Positions 18,897 to 28,008 of a stretch of DNA of 64,000 bases are shown here, piece by piece. Source of the DNA: an uncultured Saprospiraceae bacterium (GTDB lineage Bacteria > Bacteroidota > Bacteroidia > Chitinophagales > Saprospiraceae); assembly GCA_943788055.1 (NCBI GenBank), contig CALSOU010000003.1, positions 1 through 64,000 on the forward strand, in the 5' to 3' direction. A program made the translations under genes and the position numbers. Every line of letters starts with the position of its first letter. Position 1 is the stretch's first letter. The notes under the pieces were generated by a model. It was given only the letters and a program-made list of their open reading frames with translations. It did no database searches and was not told the origin of the DNA.

Positions 18897-19769
18897 ATGA
18901 AGAATAAAACAACAGCAGCTTTATTAGCACTTTTTTTGGGTGGATTCGGCGTTCATAAGTTTTACTTAAAGGATACAGGAAGTGGTATCTTTTACATAAT
19001 GCTTACCGTATTTAGTGCTAGTCTGCGTTTTCCTATTGGTTGGATTCTAGGGTTCATCGACGCCCTAGCTTTGTTTTCCATGTCTGAAGAGCGATTTGAC
19101 AAAAAGTATAATTCTGGAACTCAACAACGTGGACGTTCAAGAAGCAGAAGAGGGGAAAGACGAGAGAGTCGAACAGCTGGAAGAAATCCGTATCAAAATG
19201 CTGAAGAAGCTGATTATAGAAATGCAAGAAGGTCAAATCGAAATTCTTACAGAGAACCTGTTCGTAAGAATAAGGTAATAAAGGATAATCCATTTAAAGT
19301 AAGTGGAATTAAGCGGATAAAAGATTTTGAACTTGATCTAGCGGAAGCGGATTTAATTAAGGCTGTTGAGCTATCACCAGATGATAACGAAATTCACTTC
19401 GAGTTAGGAAAGCTGTTTTCAATGACCGAACAAAAAGAAAAGTCGTTTTTTCATTTAGTAAAGGCAGTACAGTTAGGATACAAGAATGTAAAGGATTTTA
19501 GAGAGGCAGATGAGTTGGCATATCTACGCGTGCAGCCTGAATTTGAAGCTTTTGAAAGTTCGGGCTACACAGCTATACCTTCAGGGGGGTCAAGCCCAAA
19601 TGTCGTAAAAGAAAAAGTGAGCAATGCTCCTGTAGCACCTCCAGCTGACGACTTATTGCAGGATGACCTATTACTTTCGCAATTAAGCAAGCTTCAAGAA
19701 CTAAGAAAGAAAGGACTACTTTCGGAAGCTGAATTTGAAGAGGAAAAGACTAAGTTAATAAGACGATAA
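18897..19769 (+). CDS. TM2-domain membrane protein with C-terminal SHOCT motif
   Basis: 290 residues. The TM2 domain is at residues 1-65 (ALFLGGFGVHKFYLKDTGSG then a second helix RFPIGWILGFIDALALF). A long Arg/Ser/Asn-rich linker follows (RGRSRSRRGERRESR), then a TPR-like helical stretch (SPDDNEIHFELGKLF) and a SHOCT helix pair at the end (LQELRKKGLLSEAEFEEEKT). TM2 proteins are often tied to envelope or stress functions, but the role here is unknown. It begins 4 bp after the phosphatase relic. Confidence 0.82.
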   Translation: MKNKTTAALLALFLGGFGVHKFYLKDTGSGIFYIMLTVFSASLRFPIGWILGFIDALALFSMSEERFDKKYNSGTQQRGRSRSRRGERRESRTAGRNPYQNAEEADYRNARRSNRNSYREPVRKNKVIKDNPFKVSGIKRIKDFELDLAEADLIKAVELSPDDNEIHFELGKLFSMTEQKEKSFFHLVKAVQLGYKNVKDFREADELAYLRVQPEFEAFESSGYTAIPSGGSSPNVVKEKVSNAPVAPPADDLLQDDLLLSQLSKLQELRKKGLLSEAEFEEEKTKLIRR

Positions 19770-19829
19770 AACTGTTTTATCGATAGTGTAATTCGTTGAT
19801 AATAAAGTAAAAGACAGAAACAATATAGT

Positions 19830-20489
19830 ATGACAGCATCTGATTTAATATCTGATCTGGTTTCACCGGCCAAAACGTCTGATACTGGTGAAGAATTGCT
19901 AACAATGATGGGCGTTTATCATCTTAGACACCTGCCCATTGTTAACAACAAGGAGTTGTTGGGTGTAATATCGGAAGATGAGATACTATCTCAAGATGTT
20001 GATGCAGCTGTGGGATCATATCCCTTATCTATGCGGAGACCATTTGTAGAAATGCATACAAATATCATAGATATGATGCGTATCATGTCGGAGTATAATT
20101 TGACCGCTGTTCCAGTCATCGATCACAACAATGTGTTCACGGGAATGGTCCTTCAAGAGGATATAGTCAAGTATTTTGGACAGAGCGCCACATTCACACA
20201 ACCGGGTTCAGTGATCATTGTTGAAGTCAATCGTCAAGATTATTCTTTGCATGAGATTACTAGAATTATAGAGCACGAAAGTGCCGCTATCATTGGCATG
20301 CTCATTTTTGAGCACTTTAATCCGAATAGCATTAGAGTTATCTTGAAGTTGAATACTAAAAATCTAAAACACATTTTAGCAGGCTTGCAACGTTATGAGT
20401 ATATAGTTGAAGCTAGTTTTTCGGAATACGAAGTGATTGACAGCTTCCAGGATCGATACGATTCGCTGATGAATTATCTGAATGTGTAG
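19830..20489 (+). CDS. CBS-domain pair protein with ACT-like C-terminus
   Basis: Two CBS domains (about residues 5-60 and 70-125), with typical strand endings HLPIVNNKELLGVISEDEIL and TAVPVIDHNNVFTGMVLQED. A second alpha/beta region follows (PGSVIIVEVNRQDYSLHEIT), which reads like an ACT or ferredoxin-like regulatory domain. CBS pairs bind adenine nucleotides. Its stop overlaps the start of the next gene (GAATGTGTAGG), so it forms an operon with the POTRA barrel protein and the M50 protease. Confidence 0.85.
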   Translation: MTASDLISDLVSPAKTSDTGEELLTMMGVYHLRHLPIVNNKELLGVISEDEILSQDVDAAVGSYPLSMRRPFVEMHTNIIDMMRIMSEYNLTAVPVIDHNNVFTGMVLQEDIVKYFGQSATFTQPGSVIIVEVNRQDYSLHEITRIIEHESAAIIGMLIFEHFNPNSIRVILKLNTKNLKHILAGLQRYEYIVEASFSEYEVIDSFQDRYDSLMNYLNV

Positions 20490-21897
20490 GCAAATAAGCT
20501 ATATAGTTTTGTTGTTACTTATAACGACTTTTTGGGCGAAAGCTCAAGAAGAACAAAAGATATATACTTTGTCAGATGTTGAAATTACGGGCAATAAGTG
20601 GACAAAAGAGCAAGTAATCTTGCGTGAGATGAATTTTCAAGAAGGCGTTTCTACAAGCTTGGATAATTTTGAAAGTAAGAAGTTTGAAACGACAGAAAGG
20701 CTGAAGAGCCTAGGAATTTTCAATGATGTTGAGCTAGAATATGTGGTATCACTTGAAAGCCCTGGAGAACTAGTCTGTAGGATTAAGGTGGTTGAAAATT
20801 GGTATATCTATCCGGGTGTAATCTTTGAATTGGCTGATCGAAATTTTTCAGAATGGTGGTTTAACCAGGGAAGAGATTTGTCTAGGACCAATTATGGTGT
20901 GCGTCTCTCACATATTAATACAACAGGTCGAAATGATAAGTTAGTTGCACAAGTTCAGAGCGGGTTCAAGAAAAAATACGAGCTTGTATATAATCTACCT
21001 TATCTGAATAGAGAAGGGACGTGGGGTGCCGAAGCATTTGTGTTTTTTGCCAATCAAGATGAATTACCCTATTTGACGAGGGAAAACCGGATAATATTTG
21101 GAGGATATGAGGACCGAATTTTATTGAGTCGATTTCGAGCAGGTTCTGCACTTTTTTACAGACCTACCATTTATCAACATCATTTATTTCGGTTGGAGCT
21201 TCATCAGAATTCAGTAGACCCAATTGTTATTCAGGAATTGAATTCTGACTATTTTCTGGAAAGTAGAAAACAGATAAGATTCTTCTATTTTAATTATCAC
21301 TTTACCTATGATCGACGTATTTCACAATTTTATCCGGTAGGAGGATATCAGTTTGTGTTTGATTTTAAAAAGGAAGGTTTCGGATTATACAATGAGTATA
21401 ATAACACTCAGGTTTATGTTGACGGGGAGTATTACCACACATTGGCACCACGAATAGTGCTTGGCTTGGGATTAAAGGTGAAAGCTAACTTGGACCGAAG
21501 TACTGTATCTTTTGCCAACAACACTGCACTGGGTTATGGTAGTGACATTCTAGGAGGTTATTATCGCTATGTGATTGATGGGACAGATTATATATATTCA
21601 AAGAATAACTTACGTTACAAAGCTTTTCAAAGGAAGTTTGATCTAAAATGGTTACCGCTTAGACAATTTCGCGTATTGAATGCAGAGATGCATGGTCGAC
21701 TATTTGCAGACGTAGGTTATGTGAACGAACGAACATATAGAGAGTTATACGACAACGATTTTAGTAATCGATGGTTATATGGAGTGGGACCTGCGGTTGA
21801 TATTTTGCTTTTCAATAATTATATGCTTAGCTTCAACCTTGGGTTTAATCACCTTGGTGAACGTGATTATTTTTTTCAGTATAGAACGAATTTTTAA
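20482..21897 (+). CDS. POTRA plus beta-barrel outer-membrane protein (Omp85-like)
   Basis: 471 residues. Signal peptide to about residue 22 (ends FWAKAQ), then one POTRA domain (YTLSDVEITGNKWTKEQVIL, residues about 27-105, ending VELEYVV), then a long beta-barrel C-terminal half rich in aromatic alternation, ending in Phe (FQYRTNF) as outer-membrane proteins do. It resembles the ShlB/BamA group but with a single POTRA. The start codon lies inside the CBS gene (8-bp overlap). Confidence 0.8.
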   Translation: MCRQISYIVLLLLITTFWAKAQEEQKIYTLSDVEITGNKWTKEQVILREMNFQEGVSTSLDNFESKKFETTERLKSLGIFNDVELEYVVSLESPGELVCRIKVVENWYIYPGVIFELADRNFSEWWFNQGRDLSRTNYGVRLSHINTTGRNDKLVAQVQSGFKKKYELVYNLPYLNREGTWGAEAFVFFANQDELPYLTRENRIIFGGYEDRILLSRFRAGSALFYRPTIYQHHLFRLELHQNSVDPIVIQELNSDYFLESRKQIRFFYFNYHFTYDRRISQFYPVGGYQFVFDFKKEGFGLYNEYNNTQVYVDGEYYHTLAPRIVLGLGLKVKANLDRSTVSFANNTALGYGSDILGGYYRYVIDGTDYIYSKNNLRYKAFQRKFDLKWLPLRQFRVLNAEMHGRLFADVGYVNERTYRELYDNDFSNRWLYGVGPAVDILLFNNYMLSFNLGFNHLGERDYFFQYRTNF

Positions 21898-21902
21898 AAG
21901 GG

Positions 21903-23021
21903 ATGAACAAAACAAGTGCATTACAACGGCTTAACCATACGTTTTCCTTGGGAACGTTGTTTAGCATTCCTTTTAAGTTACATTGGTCTATAATTCCTTT
22001 TTTTGCAATTATTCCGTGGATGGCATATAGGAATCATATGTCGATGACCGAGTCATTGTTGTTATTGTTGCTGATGATTCTCGTTTTAGGTAGTGTTTTG
22101 TTGCACGAGCTAGGTCATGCAGGGGCAGCCAATATACTTGGTGTTAAGACACATGATATTTTACTTTCTCCAATAGGAGGAATTGCTCGTTTAGAAAAAA
22201 TGCCCGAAGAGCCAATTGAGGAATTCAAGATTGCTATTGCAGGACCATTGGTGAACCTTCTGATTTTTACAGTAATTGCAGCACCCATTCTTTTGTTGAC
22301 TTATATAGATATCGTGGAGATTGATTGGACAATGAATAATCTAGCTCAGCCTATTGTTTTTTTGAGTTTGTTGGCAATTAGTAATTTCATTCTATTCTTA
22401 TTTAATCTTGTCCCAGCATTTCCTATGGATGGTGGACGTATACTACGCGCGTTCTTGGCGTCAAGAATGGCCCGTCAAAAAGCAACGAAGATTGCTTCCT
22501 TGATAGGCAAAGTTCTTGCAGCAGCATTGATGATACTAGGTGTTGTGTACATGCGACCTATATGGACCCTGATAGGGATTTTTGTCTTTTTGATGGCTGA
22601 TATGGAGAATCGTCAGGAGCAGGAAACACATAAATTGCGACAATTTCTTGCATCAGCTATTTGTACGCAAGATTATAAGGATGTGAAATTGTACACTCCG
22701 ATGCTAGAATTAATACAAATGCATTTTAGTTCTGATGAGCGTAATTTCATCATTCGAGATCAGCAAAACAAAATTACAGGAATTATATATCCTGCGATTT
22801 TAGATGATGCAATGCGGATTAAGGAAAATATACAACCGGTTGCTAGTTATGTGACTAATCGCTATGCAATCGTTAATGTACAGGATGACACTTTACAGAT
22901 ATATGATGCTCTTATTAAAGCCGATATGCCATTGGCACTGGTAATGGATTATGGAGAATTATACGGCGTAATAGAGCCCGACCGTCTTCTCGATGTGATG
23001 CGGAATAAGGAGATAGCGTAA
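21903..23021 (+). CDS. Site-2-type M50 zinc metalloprotease with CBS domains
   Basis: Intramembrane protease. Zinc motif HELGH (in SVLLHELGHAGAANILG, about residue 67) and the partner motif FNLVPAFPMDGGRILRA give the full active site. Six hydrophobic segments lie in residues 15-240. The C-terminal 120 residues form a CBS-like pair (GIIYPAILDDAMRIKE; LVMDYGELYGVIEPDRLLD). Such enzymes cleave membrane regulators. It starts 6 bp after the barrel gene. Confidence 0.9.
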   Translation: MNKTSALQRLNHTFSLGTLFSIPFKLHWSIIPFFAIIPWMAYRNHMSMTESLLLLLLMILVLGSVLLHELGHAGAANILGVKTHDILLSPIGGIARLEKMPEEPIEEFKIAIAGPLVNLLIFTVIAAPILLLTYIDIVEIDWTMNNLAQPIVFLSLLAISNFILFLFNLVPAFPMDGGRILRAFLASRMARQKATKIASLIGKVLAAALMILGVVYMRPIWTLIGIFVFLMADMENRQEQETHKLRQFLASAICTQDYKDVKLYTPMLELIQMHFSSDERNFIIRDQQNKITGIIYPAILDDAMRIKENIQPVASYVTNRYAIVNVQDDTLQIYDALIKADMPLALVMDYGELYGVIEPDRLLDVMRNKEIA

Positions 23022-23305
23022 GAATGATATAGGCTACATGATGTTGAAGTTCGCCATTAGGTTGAGCAGAAGATGGTCGAATAGGCTACACTAAACTGTT
23101 CGTTATTTTTCGGTTCTCATTATCATTTTAAGAGGCTGGACTTATAGTTTGGTATAGGGGGGCCAAGTTAGTGATCCTAGGATATGGAATAATATTGGTA
23201 AAATCAATTACGAAAGATAGATAGAGTTTTAAACGTTTGACCACACGCAATGTACCGCACATTTGTATTGAAGATTGACTATCAGTTTTTGATAAGATCT
23301 ATTGA

Positions 23306-23932
23306 TTATTCTGCTAATTCATTGTAGTCAGAGAACCCCTGTTCATCATTGAAATAAAAAATTCGCACTTGTGCAGTGTCATCTAGGTAGTTTACCTTTC
23401 CGACCTCCACCCGGTTAATAGACAAACCCGTTCGCTTTTCTAGTTCAGCTTTTAACTCATCTGTTTTACTAATATCTACTAGCTTGATATTTTCAAAAAG
23501 TATTGTTTTCCTTGTTTCATGTTTTAATAACCAAACGAACTCTAAGCAGTACGTCAATCCTAGTATAAAAACATTAATGATTCCTAGTTCGGTCATTGAA
23601 ATCTTGTCAGATGCAAGGGCATTAATTACACTAAGGCCAATAACAATAAAAAGATATGCCATTTCTTTGATTGCAATCGGATTCGTACGATATCTGATTA
23701 TACTGAATATGGCGAAAAGACCTAGACCCATTCCTGTGTCGATATCTAACTTTTTCAAGGAATAGCAAAGGAAGAAAATGATAAAGCCCATTAGGTAGTA
23801 GGTAAATAAGTAGTCCTTTCTTTTAGTTAGTTTATAGTAGAAGAAACGAACAATTATCGTAACAAATACAAAATTGATACCCAGGCGCATCAACAGCCTA
23901 TACACGTCTTCATCAAACCAGGTTATATTCAT
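23306..23932 (-). CDS. DUF4956 membrane protein
   Basis: 208 residues. Membrane helices occupy about residues 14-125, including the conserved GMGLGLFAIFSIIRYRTNPI, and a soluble ferredoxin-like tail follows. This family is almost always encoded next to a VTC-type polyphosphate polymerase domain protein, as here (gap 2 bp). The soluble tail may bind the VTC protein or its product. No enzymatic motif is visible. Confidence 0.85.
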   Translation of the reverse strand: MNITWFDEDVYRLLMRLGINFVFVTIIVRFFYYKLTKRKDYLFTYYLMGFIIFFLCYSLKKLDIDTGMGLGLFAIFSIIRYRTNPIAIKEMAYLFIVIGLSVINALASDKISMTELGIINVFILGLTYCLEFVWLLKHETRKTILFENIKLVDISKTDELKAELEKRTGLSINRVEVGKVNYLDDTAQVRIFYFNDEQGFSDYNELAE

Positions 23933-23934
23933 TA

Positions 23935-24675
23935 TTATGCAATTTTATTTAGTTTAAGGAGTATTTTTTTAAATCGATTGTATTTAATATTGTCTAAACC
24001 GTATGTCTTTATTATTCCAATGCAGTATTTGCTAAATCTACATGGTCTAATTTGTAGATTCCTCAGGACCTTGAAAATTAGCGCTTCTCTTGACAAAGTA
24101 GCTTGTTTAAGTTCGGCAATTACCAGATTGTCTAAAGTTGTTATTCCGCCGTCACGATGATATTGAATGTTAAAATCAAAGGTAGCTCGTTCTACCGAGT
24201 GATTAGCAACTAATGTTATGCGATTATAAGTATTGGTCAGTTTAATTTTGAGATCTTCTTGATTGATATTAGCTTCCTTTAGGAATTTTTTGTTTTCTTC
24301 ATCAAGAAAAAATTCCTCATTTTCTACTTCTACGCGTTGTTTTTCCATCCGACCTTTCTTCTTGTGTTTCACTTCAAGAAACGTCATGTCTGAATCCACA
24401 TAATTTCTAAATCTGACTTTATACCTATTTTTTCTTTTTCGATGATGTTCGTGATAGAAAAAAAGATTGTCGGTGTCGTAGTACACAGTTTTATATTGAG
24501 GTATTAAATTGCCATCAACACTCATTACCTTATAGTCTACTCTCAATTGTTCTAAAATCATCGGAAGTTGCTTGATTGAGAATATAAATTTAGTTTCAAC
24601 TCTATCTAATAATCTTACTTGATTCATTTCTTGGAGTGAAATAGGGCGATATTTTTGAAGCAGTTTTTCCAGCAA
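23935..24675 (-). CDS. VTC-domain (polyphosphate polymerase-like) protein
   Basis: 246 residues of the tunnel-fold VTC domain: VETKFIFSIKQLPMILEQL at the start, basic strands KRKNRYKVRFRNYVDSD, FLEVKHKKKGRMEKQRVEVE, and a final NLVIAELKQAT strand with the catalytic-type E-x-K pattern. Yeast VTC4 makes polyphosphate from ATP; bacterial relatives are presumed similar. The gene starts with TTG at 24675, since the family N-terminus (LEKLLQKYRPISLQEMNQV) precedes any ATG. It is coupled to DUF4956 downstream. Confidence 0.85.
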   Translation of the reverse strand: MLEKLLQKYRPISLQEMNQVRLLDRVETKFIFSIKQLPMILEQLRVDYKVMSVDGNLIPQYKTVYYDTDNLFFYHEHHRKRKNRYKVRFRNYVDSDMTFLEVKHKKKGRMEKQRVEVENEEFFLDEENKKFLKEANINQEDLKIKLTNTYNRITLVANHSVERATFDFNIQYHRDGGITTLDNLVIAELKQATLSREALIFKVLRNLQIRPCRFSKYCIGIIKTYGLDNIKYNRFKKILLKLNKIA

Positions 24676-25044
24676 ATTAGTCTGTTTTATTTGTTAGACA
24701 CCAATTTTTGGTAAATCCTTTGTTTTGAATTTGGAATAAGCAAATTCATGTGAAGAAGAGATGATTATATGTGACTCATTATCACAATCTTAAGAAGCGC
24801 TCTAAAGCTGGGTAGGATTCAATAGCAGCAAACAATAATCGTAATATTTGTTGAAAGTAGCATATTGAAAGTAATGATAAATTCTTATTGAGTTACAGCG
24901 GTCTCTAGAGACGCGCTTTAAATTCTGAGTTATCCATCAAGGACATTTGTGTTTTTTGGTCTCAATTTCTTCAAAACGACATAGTATTTTGTGTCCGTGG
25001 CAAAATTGAAAGATAGGCTGTAACGATCAATAAAAGAATCTTTG
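24676..25044. other. 369-bp gap, no gene seen
   Basis: The region upstream of the VTC gene shows no convincing open frame on either strand. A TGTGTCCGTGG stretch at about 24990 and other segments look like decayed sequence. Promoter elements for the VTC gene were not recognised. Confidence 0.4.
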
Positions 25045-25278
25045 TTATTGTATTTCGAGATAAAGTTCCTCAACTTTTTGTCGAGCCCAAGGCGTTCGTC
25101 TTAAGAACTTCAAGCTCGACTTTATTGAAGGATCGTTCGTAAAACAGTTGATATTGATCCGCGCAGCCAAGTGTTTCCAGCCATATTGATCTACTAAGAA
25201 TTCTAATATAGTGACTAGCTTGACACCATGTAAGGGGTTATTTGGCTGCTCTTCTAAGCTTTTATTTTTTCCTTCCAT
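25045..25278 (-). CDS. VF530-family DUF2132 small DNA-binding-like protein
   Basis: About 78 residues. The family core is nearly unchanged: [54 protein letters not shown] and KVEELYL. The solved member VF530 has a small helical fold resembling DNA-binding domains; function unknown. The frame is open to 25347, but the upstream part is hydrophobic and non-conserved, so ATG 25278 (MEGKNKS) is taken as the start. Confidence 0.88.
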   Translation of the reverse strand: MEGKNKSLEEQPNNPLHGVKLVTILEFLVDQYGWKHLAARININCFTNDPSIKSSLKFLRRTPWARQKVEELYLEIQ

Positions 25279-25566
25279 GGTGATTTCCTTCGCTTCTAAT
25301 TTCACAAGAGTTTCAAAAATAACATAAAGAACAAGTAGGGAAAGCAATACAACCTTTGTTTTTTAGGATCTCGAATACTTTTTTATATTGCTTTGAGGTG
25401 AAAATCGCTTACAATTCTATGCTGGATTGATTTTATAAGTTGGAATAGGAAATCCGTTGATTGTATTTGTTTTCTAACTAACCTGATAGAACGGGGGTTT
25501 TGAACAACAGTAATTACTACACGATTTGATGGATAGGATATTTGGAAGGGCTTGTCTAGTTCTAAA

Positions 25567-25950
25567 AGACCATACTCAAACTTAAAAATTTAGGCACTTT
25601 CTAGAACGCCAACATCGCTCCACCGATGAATCAAGAAACAGTTAACACTGTGATTAATATCAAACCAAGAGCCCAGGCTCTCTCCTCCGAGGCGCCTTTT
25701 CGAGTCGATTTGGTGAAAAGCTTAAGATTTCTTTTGGTCCTTTAGACAATTCAGCCTCATGATAATTATAGAAATCTAAACTAGACCTAAACCGCATTAA
25801 GCCAGTACTATCTTGTGTAACGTCATAAGCATTGGGCAACTGATTACCTTATGAAAAGGTGATGTTTTCTATGTAAAGTTGATCCTCAAAAGATTGACTA
25901 AAACACAATGTAGTGTACATTAAGAAGAGGCACATGAAAAAGTTTTTCAT
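25567..25950 (-). pseudogene. Relic of a reg_prop sensor protein
   Basis: From ATG 25950 the minus strand encodes MKNFFMCLFLMYTTLCFSQS (signal peptide), FEDQLYIENITFS, an in-frame stop, then NQLPNAYDVTQDSTGLMRF, RSSLDFYNYHEAE and ILSFSPNRLEKAP before further stops. The pattern (IENITxxDGL, xxDVxQDSTGxxWF, GLxxYDG) is the opening of Bacteroidota hybrid sensors with propeller blades. Only the first blade remains. A different open stretch lies at about 25390-25590 on the same strand (LDKPFQISYPSNRVVITVVQ) but cannot be assigned. Confidence 0.55.
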
Positions 25951-26224
25951 TGTGCTGGTTGATTTGAGAGAGCACTAAAGCATCAAAAGAGAGTAGGCGT
26001 ACATGAACTTAGGATTGTATGTGTGCATGATATTATTTAGCTCTATACTTATAGCGGTGGGATGTATCGAACTTCCTGCTTTCGAATATTCTTAAAAAAG
26101 ATAACTATTTGTATTGTTTAATAGTTAAGGATTTTTTAGAAACAGAAGCAGTTTTCTTTTTGAAGCAAGTGGGTTAGCTCCAGAAATAAAAGGGAACAAT
26201 AAGGCTCACTTAAGTAGAACGGAC

Positions 26225-27370
26225 TTAAAATGCTTCCCCAATAAACAGATAAAACCCACTACCTTCCTTCGTTAACGCAAAGTCTAAACGTGTCCAAATA
26301 TCTTTTTTTGGAAATAGCAAAAAGCGTAAACCGGCACCTCCCGATACTATCAAATTGGACAGGTCTAGATCTTTGGTGTCGTTGAAAACAGATCCAGTTC
26401 CTGCAAAAATAGCGAATCCAAGTCTGTCGGTAAAACCTAAAGAGATTGGAAGAATACGAAATTCAGCTTGAGCTGCAATTTGGTGGTTGTCGCGGTATCT
26501 TCCATAATAATATCCGCGCATCAGACTCTCTCCACCCATAAGAGCAAGTTGATTGAAAGGAACATCCCCATAGTTGAATTGCCCAAATAACTGTGCGGCA
26601 AAAACATTGTTTTCACCAACTGGTCTATAAACTCGCGTATCAGAGATTATAGAGGTGAAATTATAGGTACTACCCCAAGCTTGATTATACTGTAGGAACG
26701 CTAATTCGGAAAAGAAACCTTTTCGAACATTTAGCACATTGTGCCTATTGTCTTGAATTAAACCTAGACCTAAACCAACATTCGTAGAACCACCACTTCC
26801 TAAAGGTTCTTTAAATTCTTGATTTAGAGGACCAGCTAATACAAATTCAGTTCCTACTAAGCGCTGAAAATCAAACTCCAGACCTAGAAACAAATTATTT
26901 TTTATTTTTCGGAGGACACGCTCTTTAATGATCACTTGATTAGCTTCAACACGAGCGATGTATTCTGCAGGTGTGCCTAGACCGATTCCATGATAAAATA
27001 GAGGAAAACTTTGGAAACGCAGTTTACCTAAGAAAAACCATTTATTCTGATCGGAATAAATAGCATGATCAAACCAGATTCCATATTGATTTTCCAGAGT
27101 TAAGAAAGTGAATGCATTGACTTCGCTCAGACGATTAGTGGTGTCATTTCCAGCAAAATAGACGTATAACGCGCTGAGGCCGACTTCCCAATTAGTTTCA
27201 GGTGCATATGCCAAGGTAGGATATACGAGAAGTTGAGCTTTGGATAAATCCGTCGTATCGTTGACAAGACTGTTCCAGTAATTCTTTGCAAAATTCTGAG
27301 CTTTTGTACTTGTAGAGAAAAGCAAAAAAGAAACCACAAGCAACAGATTTAGCTTAGTAGAAGAGCCCAT
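26225..27370 (-). CDS. BamA/TamA-type outer-membrane barrel without POTRA
   Basis: 381 residues. Signal peptide to about residue 24 (FSTSTKAQ), then only a beta-barrel, with the Omp85 signatures GGSTNVGLGLGLIQDNRHNV and the loop-6 motif LMRGYYYGRYRD. It ends with Phe (LFIGEAF). Such 16-strand patatin-like or surface-antigen barrels lack POTRA domains and may be channels or autotransporter-like. It lies between the VTC pair and the CotH gene. Confidence 0.85.
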   Translation of the reverse strand: MGSSTKLNLLLVVSFLLFSTSTKAQNFAKNYWNSLVNDTTDLSKAQLLVYPTLAYAPETNWEVGLSALYVYFAGNDTTNRLSEVNAFTFLTLENQYGIWFDHAIYSDQNKWFFLGKLRFQSFPLFYHGIGLGTPAEYIARVEANQVIIKERVLRKIKNNLFLGLEFDFQRLVGTEFVLAGPLNQEFKEPLGSGGSTNVGLGLGLIQDNRHNVLNVRKGFFSELAFLQYNQAWGSTYNFTSIISDTRVYRPVGENNVFAAQLFGQFNYGDVPFNQLALMGGESLMRGYYYGRYRDNHQIAAQAEFRILPISLGFTDRLGFAIFAGTGSVFNDTKDLDLSNLIVSGGAGLRFLLFPKKDIWTRLDFALTKEGSGFYLFIGEAF

Positions 27371-27504
27371 TTAGTCGATTAAGTTATTGTAAAGTGACTA
27401 TATCAGTTGTATAACGAAAGTCAAAGGTAAACTAATGACAAAAGTTTCTAGAAAGAACATAGAACAGTTTTTTACAATATCTAATAGTCTTTTAAATTTT
27501 ATTG

Positions 27505-27892
27505 CTATTCAATTAATGCTGAGGACAAATACCAACCGTCTAGATCACAAATGGTGGTAACGACAACACCTTTATCGATTGTTTCAGCGACCTTCAGGGC
27601 TCTAAATACTGATCCAACACTACTCATATTAGCAAACACACCTTTTTCTTTGGCAATTCTTTGTGTTGTAGTTGTGACATCTTGTTCATCAAGTTCAATC
27701 ACAACAGTTCCTTTAGGGCGATAAAAAACTTTAGAATATAGTCTGGAGACCATTTTCTGATTCCAGGAATTCTTGCACTACCTTGTGGGGGAGCTCCTAC
27801 AATTGTAATGTCTTTACTATTTCCTATTTGATATGTAGAAACGCCCAGGATTATTCCAGGTGTACCCATTGCGGCTACGAAATGAATGATAT
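27505..27892 (-). pseudogene. Cysteine synthase (CysM/CysK) relic, 5'-truncated and frameshifted
   Basis: The minus strand from about 27892 reads IIHFVAAMGTPGIILGVSTY and DITIVGAPPQGSARIPGIRK, typical cysteine synthase interior. At about 27725 the frame shifts (one G missing would give KFFDRPKGTVV) and continues EQDVTTTTQRIAKEKGVFAN, MSSVGSVFRALKVAETIDKG and ICDLDGWYLSSALIE to the normal C-terminus. The N-terminal half, including the PLP lysine, is absent. Intact enzymes are about 290-300 residues; about 130 remain. Confidence 0.75.
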
Positions 27893-28008
27893 AAAGACAT
27901 CAAATTGATAGAAGTCTATATAAATCGATAGGTAATGAGTCAAAACTTTAGATAGTAGTTTAGTAAGGAATATATTTGTTTTAATAAAGGAGAGACTAAA
28001 ATTAATAC

